Part shown: in pieces, positions 43,951 through 56,010 of the stretch
Layout: every line of letters starts with the position of its first letter
Numbering within the stretch: position 1 is the stretch's first letter
From: Bettongia penicillata ogilbyi
Taxonomy: Eukaryota; Chordata; Mammalia; Diprotodontia; Potoroidae
DNA length: 64,000 bases
Assembly (NCBI GenBank): GCA_023548195.1
Contig: JAJHZJ010000271.1
Coordinates: 879,565-943,564 of the forward strand
Direction of reading: 5' to 3'
Made by a program: the position numbers and the translations under genes
The notes under the pieces: model-generated
Told to the model about the DNA's origin: nothing
Databases searched by the model: none
What the model saw: the letters and a program-made list of their open reading frames with translations, nothing else

Positions 43951-44346
43951 TCCTTGATTTAGTTCTTGTCATTTTAACATATAGATGTGATTGTAGTAAA
44001 CTTTTCAAATAAAGGGGAAAAGTTCACTTATATACATCGTGGAATGCTAACCCTTTGTTGTAGATGTTTTTGATGAGGATGCATGGTGAAATTTATCATA
44101 CATAAGAAAGAATTCTGTCAAAAAGATGTTTAAATCATGAAAACCCGTTATAGATTGATAACTGAAATAATAGACATGGAAGAGGTCTTAAAGAGGTATT
44201 TAGTGCCTTCCCCTTTGTGCTAACTTAAATTCACATTACCTTATAATGCAGTTTGGAATTCCTAGACTCTTTAGTGACATATTTTTTTTTTCTCTTCTGC
44301 TATTTCCAGATTAGATGTCTCATTGGCCTTTTTCTCATCTTTCCTG
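43463..44346. other. Unrecognised; contains a (CA)n
   Basis: (CA)n microsatellite at 43914-43947. Otherwise nothing recognised. Confidence 0.35.
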
Positions 44347-45299
44347 CCCTCTTAATTCTTTTTTTTTCCATGAAAATTAATGTATTTTCGGCTTTCAACA
44401 TTCACTTCCACAACATTTTGAATTTCAAGTTTTCTTCCCACCTCCCTCCTACCCCCATCCCAGGACCACATGTATTCTGATTGCCTTTCCTCCCTTCTTA
44501 TCTACTTATCCCTTTACCTTCTATTTTCCTCTAGAGTAAGATAGATTTCTGTACTCAATTGCCTATATATCTTATTTCCTAGTTGTATGTAAAAATAATC
44601 TCTAACATTCATTTTCAAAATTTTGAATTCCACATTCTCTCCCTTCCCCCCCAACCCACCCACCCTCATTGAGAAGGCAAGCAATTAAATAAAGGTTATA
44701 CATGTGCCATCATGCAAAACACCCCCTTAACAATGACATTTTATAAGACTATATTTCCCTCTCTTCTATCCTGTTCTGTATTTATTCATTTCTCACCTTT
44801 GACCTGTCACTCTACCAAAGAGTTTGCTTCTGATTACCCCTTCCTCCAATTTGCTGCCCCTTCTATTATCCCCCCTCTCTTATCCAGTTCCACCCTACTT
44901 TCATATTGAGTAAGGTAAACTTCCATATGCAATTGAGTGTGTATGTTATTCCTTCCTGAAGTCAAATATGATTACAAGAAGGCTCATTTATTCCCTCTCA
45001 CTTTCCCCTTCTTCCCTCCATTGTAAAAGCTTTTTCTTGCCTTTTATGTGAGATGATTTACTGCTTCTACCTATCCCTTTCTCTTTCTCCTAGTACACTC
45101 TTCTCAAACCTAAATTCTTATATATACACACATACATACATATACACACATATATATGTATATATACACATATTCACATACACACACATATATGTATGTA
45201 TTTCCTTCAACTATAATAATACTAAGAAAGGTTTCATGAATTACAGATATCTTCTTTCCATGTAGGAATGTAAGCAGTTCAACTATAATAAATCCCTTA

Positions 45300-45934
45300 T
45301 GATTTCTCTTTCCTGTTTGTCTTTCCATGTTTCTCTTGATTCTTGGAATTGAAAGTCAAATTTTCTATTCAGCTCTCATCTTTTCAACAAGAATGCTTGG
45401 AAGTCCTCTATTTCACTGAAGCTCCATTTTTCCCCTGATGTAATAAATTCACTTTTGCTGGATAGATGATTAATTAGTTTTAATTCCATCTGCTTTGACC
45501 TCTGGAATATCATATTGCAAGTACTTCAGTCCCTTAGGGTAGAAAGTGTTAAGTCCTGTGTTAACCTGGTTGTGTTTTCAAAGTACATAAATTGTTTCTT
45601 TCTGACTCTTTGTAATATTTTCTCCTTGACTTGAGAACTCTGGAATTTGACTACAATATTCCTAGGAGTTTTCATTTGGGGATCTTTTTCAAGAGGAGAT
45701 TGGTAGATTCTTTCCATTTCTATTTTATCATCTAGTTGTAGATTGTCAGGGCAGTTTTCCATGATAATTTCTTGAAAGAGGACATCTACGTTCTTTTTTG
45801 ATCATGGTTTTCAGGGAATCCAATAATTTCTAAATTATCTCACCTGGATCCATTTTCCAGGTCAGTTGTTTTTCCGTTGAGATATTTCATATTATTTCAA
45901 TTTTTTTCATTATGCTGATTTTGCTTTGTAATTT
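45300..45934 (-). pseudogene. ORF1 of HAL1 D, C-terminal part
   Basis: A 78-codon frame (45526-45762) carries the RNA-binding blocks: ENCPDNLQLDDKIEMERIYQSP, KTPRNIVVKFQSSQVKEKIL, and RLTQDLTLSTLRD. It corresponds to the second half of ORF1 in copies A-C. The first half lies beyond the nested element, at 49178-49700. Confidence 0.8.
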
Positions 45935-46797
45935 TTTTTATTTATTTATTCATTAATTTTTAGTTTTAAACATTCATTTCCACAAGATTTTGAGTTTCAA
46001 ATTTCCCCCCATCTCTTCCCTCCTTCACCACAAAATACTATGCATTCTAATTACCTCTTCCCCCAATCTACCCTCCCTTCTATCACAGTCCTCCCTTCCC
46101 TTACCCCATCTTCTCTCCTTTCTTGTAGGACGAGATAGATTTCTATACCCCATTACATGTATTTCTTTTTCCCCAGTTGCATGCAAAAACAATTCTCAAC
46201 ATTCTTTCCTTAAATTTTAAGTTTCAACTTCTCTCCCTTAATGTCTCTCCACCCATCCCCACTGAGAAGAGAAGCAATTCAACATAGGCTATGTATGTGT
46301 AGTTTTGCTAAAGACTTCCATAATAGTCATGTGGTGAAAGACTAACTATACTTCCCTCCATCCTATCCAGTCCCCCAATCATTCTGTTCTCACTTTAATA
46401 CCTTGTCCCTTCCCTAAAGTGTTTACTTCTAATTACTCCCTCCTCCCATTTGCCCTCCCTTCTATCATCCCCCCACACAACTTATCCACTTCTTCCCTAC
46501 TTTCCTGTAGTGTAAGATAGATTTTCATACCAAATTGAGTATGTATGTTATTCCCTCCATAAATCAAATGTGATGAGAATAAGTTTCACTTTTTCCCTCT
46601 CACCTCCCCCCTTTTCTCCTCCATTGAAAAAGCTTCTTCTTGCCTTTTTTATGAGAGATAATTTGGCCCATACTATTTCTCCCTTTCTCTTCCCAATATA
46701 TTCCTCTCTCACCCCTCAATTTTATTTTTAGATATCTTCCTTTCCTATTCAACTCACCCTGTACCCTCTCTCTCTCCCTCTCCTTCTCCCTCCCCCC

Positions 46798-46798
<1 letters not shown>

Positions 46799-46859
<61 letters not shown>

Positions 46860-46865
46860 CATGTG
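46799..46865. repeat. (TA)n(TG)n microsatellite in HAL1 E
   Basis: About 20 bp TA followed by about 40 bp TG, in the spacer after ORF1. Confidence 0.95.
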
Positions 46866-46959
46866 TGTATATAATCCCTCCAACTTCTAGAATACGGAGA
46901 AAAATTTCAAGAGTTACAAATATTATCTTTAAATGTAGAAATATTAACAGTTCAACTCT

Positions 46960-47930
46960 AGAAAGTCCCTTATGGTTTTTCTTTCCTGTTTACCTTTTCA
47001 TGCTTCTCTTGATTCTTGTGCTGGAAAGTCAAATTTTCTATTCCGCTCGGGTCTTTTCATCAAGAATGCTTGAAAGTGCTCTATTTCATTGAATGACCAT
47101 TTTCCCCCTGAAGTATTATACTCAGTTTTACTGGGTAGGTAATTTCTGGTTTTAATCCTAGTTCCTTTCACTTCTCTAATATCATATTCCAAGTCCTTCA
47201 GTCTCTTAATGGAAAAAAGCTGCTAGATCTTGGGTTATCCTGATTGTATTTCCACAATAATAGAATAATTTCTTTTCGGCTGATTGCAATATTTTCTCCT
47301 TGACCTGGGAACTCTGGAATTTGGCTTCAATATTCCTAAGAGTTTTTCTTTTTGGATCTCTTTCAGGAGGTGATTGGTGGATTCTTTGGATATTTATGTT
47401 ACCCTCTTGTTCTAGACTGTCAGGGCAGTTTTCCTTGATAATTTCAAGAAAGATCATGCGTAGGCTCTTTTTTTGATCATGGCTTTCAGATATTCCCATA
47501 ATTTTTAAATTGTCTCCTGGATCTATTTTCCATGTCAGTTATTTTTCCAATGAGATATTTCATATTGTCTTCCATTTTTTCATTCGTTTGGTTTTGTTTT
47601 TTAATTTCTAGGTTTCCTATAAAGTCGTTAGCTTCCATCTATTTTTTAAAGAACTATTTTCTTCGGCGAACTTTTGAACCTCTTTATCCATTTGGCTAAT
47701 TCTGTGTTTTAGAGTATTCCTCTCCTCATTGCCTTTTTGGGACTCTTTTGTCATTTGATTTAGTCTGTTTTTAACGATGCTAGTTTCTTCAGCATTTTTG
47801 AGGTGTCCTTTAGCTCATTTTTCTTGCCCCACTCTCATTTCTCTTCCCAATTTTTCCTCCACTTCTCTTTCTTGATTTTCAAAATCTTTTTTGAGATTTT
47901 TAGTTCTTTGATGGCCTGAGACCATTGCAT
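46960..47930 (-). pseudogene. ORF1 of HAL1 E
   Basis: Frames 47206-47499 (SHDQKKSLRMIFLEIIKENCPD, PPERDPKRKTLRNIEAKFQSSQVKEKIL, NTIRITQDLAAF) and 46998-47192 (YDIREVKGTRIKTRNYLP, WSFNEIEHFQAFLMKRPE) hold the RNA-binding C-terminal half in order, separated by a stop. The coiled-coil half (47500-47930) is frameshifted. Confidence 0.85.
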
Positions 47931-48194
47931 ATTTATTTTGGAGGTTTTGGAAGCAGAATTTTTGCTTGAATTTTCTTGAATTTTGTGTCTTCCTCTGTTG
48001 TTATACGTTGTTCTTTCTCATCTGAAAGGATGGGAATAAAATACTTGTTCACCAAGAAAGTAACCTTCCATGTTCTTATTTTTTTCCCTTTTTTGGACAT
48101 TTCCTTGTCAGTTACTTCACTTTTGAGTCCTTTGTCAAGAGATGGTTATACTCTGTGCATCTGTAAGTTCTCAGTTTCTCCCACATTGCACAAT

Positions 48195-48900
48195 CAAGGA
48201 AGAGGAGTTTACTCCTTTCCTGGCCTGTCCTCTGGTCTGGGAGCTACTGCAAGCTTTTCTACTGGGATCTGTGAGTGGAATTCCCTCTCCAGAACCTCCA
48301 CCAACTCTACCATGACAGTGCTTTTCCTCACCCCGAATTGCCAGTCAGAGCTGAGACTTACATCAGCAACTCAACTCCCCCAGTGTCTTCCAAAAATGGA
48401 CGCTACTGTGGTTGCCTGTGGCTGATGTCACAACTGAACCCTGCTCCCTTCTCTCCCAGGTTAAAGAACTTTCTCACTGACCTTTGAAGCTGTCTCTGTT
48501 ATTAGTGAGTTGAAGAATCCGGGAACTGCAGCTGCTGTAAGTGGCACCGTAAAATCTGCTCCAGTTCTGTCCCTGCTGCGCTCCCTAGTTAAGACAACCA
48601 CAAGCTTTTCTGGCCATGATTTGCAAGTAGAATTCTCTCTCAACAGCCTCTACCACCTCCATCAGCCAGTGCTCCTCCTCAGCCCAGGACCACCACTAAG
48701 AACTGAGATGCATATCAGCACCTCCATTCCCCAAAGGTCTTTAGCCCAAGGGCTCAAAAATTAGACATTACAGTCACCTGGGCCTGAGACCAGACCCTGG
48801 TCCCTCCTCACCCAAGTCAAAGACCTTTCTCACTGACCTTTGAAGCTATCTTTGGCATTTGTGGGTTGAGGAATCTGGGAACCGCAGCTGCTGCTAAAAA
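48195..48900 (-). repeat. Two tandem about 350-bp units in HAL1 E 5'UTR
   Basis: The landmark AAGCTTTTCT occurs at 48251-48260 and 48602-48611, 'gggaactgcagctgctg' at 48521-48537 and 'gggaaccgcagctgctg' at 48879-48895, and 'tttctcactgacctttgaagct' at 48470 and 48828. Spacing is about 351-358 bp. The copy at 36545-38567 has a single such unit (37980-38310). They lie directly upstream of ORF1, the position of L1 promoter monomers. Confidence 0.75.
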
Positions 48901-49177
48901 TTCTGCCCCTGAGACCTGCTCCAGTCTTGTCCCTGTCATGCTGTGTGGCCAAGGCTGGTCTATGCTCCATGGGCTGCACTCTGCTCTGAGCTTGGTGTGA
49001 TAGACATTTCTTGTTGGCCTTCCAGGCTGCCTTGGGTTGGAAATCTATTTCACTCTATTGTTTTGTGGCTTCTGCTACTCTAGAATTTGTTTAGTCATTT
49101 TTTACAGGTATTTTATGGGCTGTGGTATGAGAGCTCCTACAGGTCATCTTTCCACTCTGCCACCTGTTTTGTAATTT

Positions 49178-50158
49178 CGTGATTTCTTATAAAGTCATTA
49201 GCTTTCATTTCCTCCATTCTAATTTTTAAATTATTTTTTTCAGTGAGTTTTTGGACCTCTTTTTCCATTCAGTTTATTCTGCTTTTTAAGGCCTTCTTTT
49301 CCTCATTGGCCCTTTTGAACCCCTTTTGCCATTTAAGTTAGTCTAATTTTAAAGCTATCATTTTCTTCAGCATTTCAAGGGAAAATCTTTGACTTGTTTT
49401 TCATGATTTTCTTGCATTACTCTCATTTCTCTTCCTAGTTTTTCCTTTACTTCTCTTACTTGATTTTCAAAATCTTTTTTGAACTCTGCAATGTACTGAA
49501 ATCAATTTATATTTTTCTTGGAGACTTTGGATGTAGGAATTTTGGCTTTGTTGTCTTCTTCTGGCTGTATGTTTTGATCTTTCCCTTCACCAGTGATGTG
49601 GGAAAATACCTCTTCACTGAGAAAGTAAGAATTTATAGTCTTTTTTCTCCTGTTTGATTATATTTTCTAGCCATTTTCTTGCATTTTTTTTGTTTTTCTT
49701 TTTAAGTGGAGGACTCCAGAAGCAGCCTTGGCTTCAACAGTGACTGTAGCTGCTTTGGGACTGGGTTTCGAGCCAGGGACCATGGTGGACCAGGTCCACA
49801 GATTGGGCTGGGGCCAGAATACGTTCCTTCCCAAACCTTTGAAGCTATCTTTAGTATTTATGGGTTGAGAAGTCAGAATTCACAGAAGCTGCCAGTGATT
49901 CAGTTCCCAAAGGCATGCTCTCACCCTGCCCATGCCAGTGTGGCCCTTGCTGAACTATGCTCTGCTCCCTGCCTGGTGAAATAGACCCTTCTGGTCAACC
50001 TTCCAGTTTGTCTTGGGCAGGAAATTTGCTTGTCTGTCATTTTGTGACTTCTGCTGCTCCAGAATTTGTTTAGAATCATTTCTTACAGGTTTTTTGAGGG
50101 GTTTAGGGGGAGATCTGTATCAGTTCTCTGCTTCTTCACCATCTTGGCTCCACCCCCT
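49178..50158 (-). other. 5'UTR and N-terminal ORF1 of HAL1 D
   Basis: ORF1 N-terminal half (antisense) at 49178-49700 has the coiled-coil order but no open frame. 49700-50158 is the 5'UTR, ending with GAGCCAAGATGGTGAAG at 50135-50151 (minus). Confidence 0.75.
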
Positions 50159-50169
50159 CCCTCTTAATT

Positions 50170-50559
50170 TTAAAGTTCGAAATAGGTTATGGTCAGGATT
50201 GGCGCAAGGAGAAAAGTCAAATCATTTCCCTTAAAGGAATTTATTTTTTACAGAAGCTTCTATTGTCTTCCATTTGTTCCTTTATTTGAACAATTACAAT
50301 TCCCACTTTACCTTTCTCCTTGTGTAAAGTCCATTCTAAAACACCACCCATAGATGTTAGTTTCATTCCTAAGGCAGTCCATTGCATCCACTTTGGAGTA
50401 ATTGAGATTTCCACAAGTAAAGCAAAGATGACAATGATGCCAAATACAGTGTCCTCTCAGTGACATATTTTAGAAGTCACATTTAAAAATATTATAGTTT
50501 AATTTAAAACATCAAAGGGCATGAGAAACAGAATGGGGAGTTTGTGCAAAGGATCCATA
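50170..50559. other. Unrecognised sequence
   Basis: No gene or clear repeat. Confidence 0.3.
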
Positions 50560-50905
50560 TGGATCACAGTCACAAATCAAACACAGCACTCTATTTTCCA
50601 TCTCCATGCCTTTTCACTGCCAAATTCTATACTTAGACACTTCCTTCTCCCCTCTGCCTCATAGTTTCTTTGTCAAATTTCAACCTTCAGTTCAAATTTC
50701 ACCTTCTTCTGGAAATTTCAGAGTCTTCTTGCTTGGTATTGTGTTTTCATTTCAGATCATCTTTTATCTACTTGGATATTTCTCTCATATATATTTAATA
50801 ACTTGCATATTTTCTCTCCCATTAGAATGCAAACTCTCTGCAGGAGGTATTGTTATTACCTTATTATATTTTAATTGGCTTTCTTGACTCTAATGTATTC
50901 CATTT
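50560..50905 (+). mobile_element. L2 LINE 3' end
   Basis: Order 'caaatttcaaccttcagttcaaatttcaccttcttctgg', 'cccattagaatgcaaactctctgcagg' is the L2 3'UTR. Confidence 0.65.
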
Positions 50906-51530
50906 TCAAAGCAGTAAGTAGAACATTCTACTTATGGAAAAAAAATATTCTGGTGTCACTCTATCGCTCAAGAACTTTCACTTGTTCCCATTGACAACTA
51001 AATAAAAGACTGTAAACACATAGTATTGATCTTCAAGGCCCTCCAAAATCTTACAATGGCATATTTTTCTAGCCTTTTCCTAAACAGTTCTCTTATTCTT
51101 TACATAATAGCCCTTCTGGACTTCTTTTCATCCTTCATTCTCATCTTCACTTTTTAATTTCCTTTTTATGAGCTTTTAGTCTTTTTAGCTTCCAAATCTT
51201 TGAAAAGACTATTCTCTCCATCAAAATAGGATGAATAACCTATTTTCCTTCAAAGTTTGACTCAGGAGTCAATTCTTAATTAAAATTTTCCATGGTCTCC
51301 TCAGTTGTATGTGGCTTCCCTTTCCTTAACATTTTACAATTTGCCTAGACTTTTTTACCCTTCTGTCACTCTCCCTTCTATCATATTTTTTTGTTAATCC
51401 TCCTGCCCATTATGTTGTACCTCATTCAGTGACACATCATTTGTATGCTCATAGCCAATCATCCATCACAATGCCTTGCTTACGTGTATGGTAAGCATTT
51501 AGCAAAGTCTTGATCATTAGAATCAAATTG
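50906..51530 (+). mobile_element. L2 LINE 3' portion, second copy
   Basis: Begins near 'acttgttcccattgacaact', with 'tcttcaaggccctccaaaatctta', 'ctagccttttcct', and ends 'acaatgccttgcttacgtgtatggtaagcatttagcaaag'. Strongly degraded. Confidence 0.55.
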
Positions 51531-51639
51531 GAGTTCTTAATCTCGGAGAAAAGATGAAATATGCACGTACATAATTTTTATTAAAGGTAATATATCCTAA
51601 GTGCCATAAAGTGCTATGGGATTTAAGAAAAAGTTGCAA

Positions 51640-51837
51640 GGAATCTGTCCAGTATATCTGATGACCATTACTTCTCCTTCTACCACTCTAACCACTCCTC
51701 AATCTCCTTTTCCAGATTCATATTCAATCTCCTGTCTGTGGGTGTATCCTAAGTCTTTCTCCTAGGTTTTCTTGAATCATTCTTAATGTTATCACCAGTT
51801 CCCTTGAGTTTAATTATCATCTCTCTGTGGATGACTT

Positions 51838-51875
<38 letters not shown>

Positions 51876-53070
51876 GTATGTATATTGCTATAGATGTATC
51901 TGTTATCAATATTACATATATGATACATATCTCTTCTGAAGTTTGTTCATGATATAATTCTATGATCTTGTGATTATGAACTGCCTCTCAGATATTTGGA
52001 ACAAGATGTTCCATAGATATATAAAACTCAGTATATCCAATAGTGAACTAATCATCTTCCTGCCCTGACCTTTCCTTTTCTGAAATTTCCTATTTCTTAT
52101 AATAATACCACTATCTTTTTTATAATAATGCTACCAGTCACTCAGCTTTAAAATCTTGATGTCATCCTCAAATATAATAATAAAGAAGATAAAACAAAAT
52201 TGAATTAAAATAAATGTATGCTAATTGAAATCTTAGAAAACAAAAAAAGTTCAACATGCAAAAAAATCAATAACAATAACATTTTTCCAGGTTTCCATTT
52301 CTCCAGGTTTCCAACCTTAGCATCCTTTTCTTATTCTCACTCACTATACATAGCCAAGTAGTTGCTAAATTTTGATGTTTCTATCTCCATAATATCTGTC
52401 ACATACCTACCCACACTACCACATATCAGTTTAAAGCCCTCATTATTTCTTGCCTAGACTACAGGGCTAGTACTCTGTTTAATTTGCTACATATTGTCTC
52501 TCCATTCCATTCCAATCCATTCTCCACACAGTTACAAACATGCATTTTTATTGTTATTATTTGTTTGTTTTGTTTTAATTTTCATCTCATTGGAGGTCTT
52601 CTTCATTTACTCAATGAATTCCAGTAGCTCCCCATTATTGTAGTATTGAATATGGATTCTAATTTTCAAAATCTGACTCCCATCTATCTTTCTTACCTTA
52701 TTAACACTACTCTCCTTCAGACAGACTGGAGACTAGGTCTACTGGCCTCCCCCATGTTTCCTGTCTCTATGTCATTGCATCAAACATCCCTCATACCTGA
52801 AATGCCTTCGCTCCCCCTTCAACATTTAGTAATGCTTTTATGACGTGAAAGTTCATCTCAAGCATTGCATTCTGTATGGAGATATATTTTCTATCCAGCT
52901 AACCATAACATACCACCAGATATTTTATATTTTCTGATATATGTACATGACACCTCCCACTGCTGTATTTCAAGTTCCTCAAGGAAAGATATTGTTTCAC
53001 TTTTGCCTTTGTATTCCCAATACATAGCTCATTTTGAGAACTTAATTAATGCTTTTTGATTAGTTGACTG
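51640..53070 (+). mobile_element. L2 LINE, from post-RT region to 3' tail
   Basis: Largely collinear with L2 over 1.4 kb: the active-site-region remnant 'tctctgtggatgacttacac' (51820), the 'ctcagtatatccaatagtgaactaatcatcttcctgcc' segment (52028), 'cttgcctagactacaggg', 'cagtagctccccattattg' (52621), 'ctgaaatgccttcgctccc', and the end 'tattcccaatacatagctc...attaatgctttttgatt'. A CA/TA microsatellite (51837-51890) and an A-rich insertion (52155-52280) interrupt it. Confidence 0.7.
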
Positions 53071-53690
53071 ACTCACTGATAGGGATTGAGTTCAGTCACA
53101 GAGGATTAGTTAAGCTGATTTCAGGACATATAATTACCCAGATGACCCAATTGTAAATTAAATGCAAATATATGGGGGAACAAAGCATCACCACACCAGT
53201 TCCTCTCTACACAGAACTTTATCATCCAAGGTAGACAAAACAAATATGTAGGAAATTAAGAATAAATCCCAAAGCACCACAATCATGCTATTGCAAGTAT
53301 CTTGAATCTTACCTGGTCAGTCATTCATATACTCTCCTGCACAAAACGATTGAAACATCACAAAAAGTGAGTCATTTTGACAATAATAGGCCAAGATTGA
53401 AATCAGCTAGATATGAGTTAAATTATCCTCTTCTTCCAAAGCTTTTGATAGAATTTCTCCTCACATCCATTGCTGATATTATCCCCCTTTTTATGAGTTC
53501 TCCTCTTTGGAAAATGAGACCATGAACTTCCCAATAAAATTGTGTCAAATGGATTCACATCAAATGAATGTTTTCCAATCTCAGTTGGACTTTTGCTCCT
53601 CTCTGAGTGGTTCTGTCACATTCTTCATAGTAATTATTCCAAATCCTTTCTTTGCTTCATATATGTTTATTCCAGTTTTCCTATCCTCTT
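53071..53690. other. Unrecognised sequence
   Basis: No gene; no family recognised. Confidence 0.3.
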
Positions 53691-53699
53691 AAACAGAAT

Positions 53700-54870
53700 A
53701 CTATGTCTTATAGTTTGAAAAAAAATAGAGGCCATTTGTCTTCAACTTCCATTCTACCTTCATTCTCATCTAAAAATTCATTCCTCATAATTCCTTATAC
53801 AGTCCTCCTTTACTCCCATTTTCACCTTTTCACTTAGCCCAGGCCCACTACTCAATTTATGCCTTGATCTCATCTTCTGTTTCTTTGAGAACTTATACTT
53901 TCAGTCATTTCCTGCTTCCCTCATTATAAATCCTTATCTATTTACTTATTCATGGTCACTTTCAAAAAGTACCTCGATCTTACTCATTTTCTGAAATAAT
54001 TAACAAAAATCCTTCACTTGAACATACAATCCCTTCAAGCTAGCATTCTAGATTTCTTGTCCCCTTGAGTCAAAATTCTCAAAAGACTGTCTACCCTCAT
54101 CAACTCTAAATCTTTACTTCACACTCCTTCATTCAATGCCATCTCTTTTCTGATCACACCACTTAGCATTTTCCCATAATTAAATGATGCCTTAACTAAC
54201 AAATAATCTTTACGTAATTCTCATCCTACTTATTCTATCTACAAGCTACTGACATTGTCAAACACCTGGATACTCCCTTGACCCATAATCTCTGTGACAT
54301 AGATCTCTCTTATTTTCCTCTTTGCCCTCTATTTTTTTCTTCTTCTCAATCTTTGTTGCAATATCATCATCCTCTATCCTACTTAATTTAGGAATCCTTC
54401 AAGGATATTTCATTTTTTTGTACAGTCTCTCCTTTCTTGATTGTCCCTCTGTATATCACTCCCAGAGGTATATATGTAGCTTTTAAATTCCTATTTACCT
54501 CTAGTCTGGCATTAATGACTACCTGCTAGAAATCTCCATTTATATCTCCAATGAATATCTCAAACTCAACATGACAAAAAGAGAACGAACTAGCTAACTA
54601 TATATATGCATATATGTGTGTGTTGTGTGTGTATAAACACATATATACATACATATATGTATGTATATATATTTGTGTGTGTTGTGTGTGTATACACACA
54701 TATATACATATATATGTAATTTTCAGTTTCCAATCTATACAATTCCAACTGAGAATATCATGTTTCAAATCATCTAGGACCATAACAATGAGGTCATTGA
54801 TTCTCTTGATTCTTTTTTCTATCTCTTATCCCAATATTTAAGCAGGTATAAATTCTTGTTAATTTCATCT
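53700..54870 (+). mobile_element. L2 LINE, RT region
   Basis: Follows L2 ORF2 RT order at nucleotide level: 'ttctcaaaagactgtctacc' (54075), 'gaatgccatctc', 'gatgccttaactaacaaataa', 'gctactgacattgtcaaacacctgg' and, after a gap, 'gaaatctcc...aatatctcaaactcaacatgac' (54528-54575). No frame remains. A TATG microsatellite (54597-54718) has expanded in it. Confidence 0.6.
54597..54718. repeat. TATA/TGTG compound microsatellite with hairpin potential
   Basis: Two similar arms, each ATATA-rich with a TGTGTTGTGTGTG block, around 'acatacatatatgtatgt', which is perfectly self-complementary. Confidence 0.85.
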
Positions 54871-54938
54871 CCACAACAGCTGTCATATCTTCTTCATTCT
54901 CCTTAAAAGACCTCTCCAAACAAAAGGTAATATTAGCA

Positions 54939-55274
54939 TCACCCACTTAAATGGTAAAATAGGGTAGCTTTAGAGGAGGAACATAATGAATTCAGTTTTA
55001 GATTATATATTTGAGGTTCTGATTGAACATTTAATTGGCAGAGATACCTAAGATGGAGTTGGAGTTTAGGAAAGAGGTATGAGTTTGATATATGTACTTG
55101 AGAGTCATTTACATAGACACAGAAATCTCTGGGAACAAATGAAATCCCCAAGGGAGATAATGAAAGAAAAAAGGAAAGAAATCCAAAGAAAGACTTCTTC
55201 ACTATATCTACACTTAGGAGGTATAAGAAGGGTAATGAGCTAGATAAGAAGACTAAGGAAGAATAATCAAACAA
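54939..55274 (-). pseudogene. L2 ORF2 RT core remnant with YVND in place of YADD
   Basis: The 111-codon frame contains LSPLGISFVPRDFCVYVNDSQV, aligning to the L2 RT segment that ends in the catalytic YADD box, followed by a HISN...LNVQSEPQIYNLKLN segment like the L2 RHLKLN region. The first catalytic aspartate is replaced by N, so activity would be lost. The open length is probably chance. Confidence 0.6.
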
Positions 55275-56010
55275 GAGAAAAGTCTAAGCTATGAAGAGAG
55301 AAAAATGTGTATAAGAGGAGAAAGTGATGGACAAGGTTAAATGTTTCCAAAAGGTAAAGGGAGATATAAAGCTGAATAAAATCCCAACATATTTAGCAAT
55401 GAAGAGCTCATCAATGACCTATGGAAAAGTATTTTAAATAAAATGGCATTGTGCTGTGATTGTGAAGTATTAAAGATGAAAAGGAAAGTGGAAGAAGAAA
55501 AAAAATGAACACAGAATAATCTTGCCAAAAATTTATGAGTGAAAAGGTGCAGAGATATAGAGTATGCACTTGATTAAGTAGTACGGTTGAGTTAGTTGAA
55601 ATGAGTGCTATTAAAATGTAGAGTTTAGTCCAGTTTATAAGAAGTAAGGGAGAAATCAATATACAGGGAGAGACTGAAGAAAAGAGACAGGGAATAATCG
55701 ATGGGCCATGTTCCTGAAATGAAAATGAAAAGGACAAGATCAATTTCGTGTTGTTAAAAGGATCATCATTTCATCTGAATTTCGAATACGGGAGGAAAAA
55801 GGGAGTGAAGTTGTAGAGAAGTTTCTTGGTAATGAAGAAGGAGGCAAGGTAACTTTAGTCTGTCCCCTTAAGTTGGTAAATAAGTGAGTGAACATGGAAT
55901 TTTGGGCTTCAGGAAATACTGAAAGGCTCAAAAAGCTGCTGTTGGGAGTGACTGATAGTACAAAACTTAAAACTTCTGGATAAAATGTGAGGGGAAGAGA
56001 AAAAGGCATG
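54939..56010 (-). mobile_element. L2 LINE, RT region, opposite orientation
   Basis: Antisense L2 RT. Lies about 70-80 bp from the preceding plus-strand L2 RT segment. The left part keeps a 111-codon frame on the minus strand, and the right part (55280-56010) shows the upstream L2 segments in degraded form. Confidence 0.65.

Larger units (their letters stand above)
45925..49177 (-). mobile_element. HAL1 copy E, nested in copy D, with 10-bp TSD
   Basis: Inner element 45935-49167, about 3.23 kb, minus strand. TTTGTAATTT lies at 45925-45934 and 49168-49177, and the interrupted ORF1 of D resumes in register on either side ('ggttttgttttgtaatttct' in other copies). Order: 5'UTR of about 1.2 kb with two tandem units, ORF1 (46960-47930), TG/TA microsatellite (46799-46860), 3'UTR with duplicated module, T-run at 45932-45960. 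Confidence 0.88.
44347..50169 (-). mobile_element. HAL1 copy D, full length with 11-bp TSD, split by HAL1 E
   Basis: The outer element spans 44358-50158 minus strand; CCCTCTTAATT flanks it at 44347-44357 and 50159-50169. Without the insert it is about 2.56 kb. Order on the minus strand: 5' end with YY1-type motif (50137-50148), 5'UTR (about 49700-50158), ORF1 first part (49178-49700), insertion of E, ORF1 second part (45300-45934), CA/TA microsatellite (45115-45205), 3'UTR (44358-45110). The flank reads TTAAAATTAAGAGGG on the minus strand, again TT/AAAA. Confidence 0.85.

Noticed and set aside
47976..48425. 149-codon plus-strand frame
   Set aside because: Antisense of the HAL1 E 5'UTR/ORF1 start; no domain and not present in the related 5'UTR at 38 kb.
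48251..48611. Possible CRISPR-like repeats
   Set aside because: Only two large units without spacers of fixed size; they are eukaryotic 5'UTR monomers.
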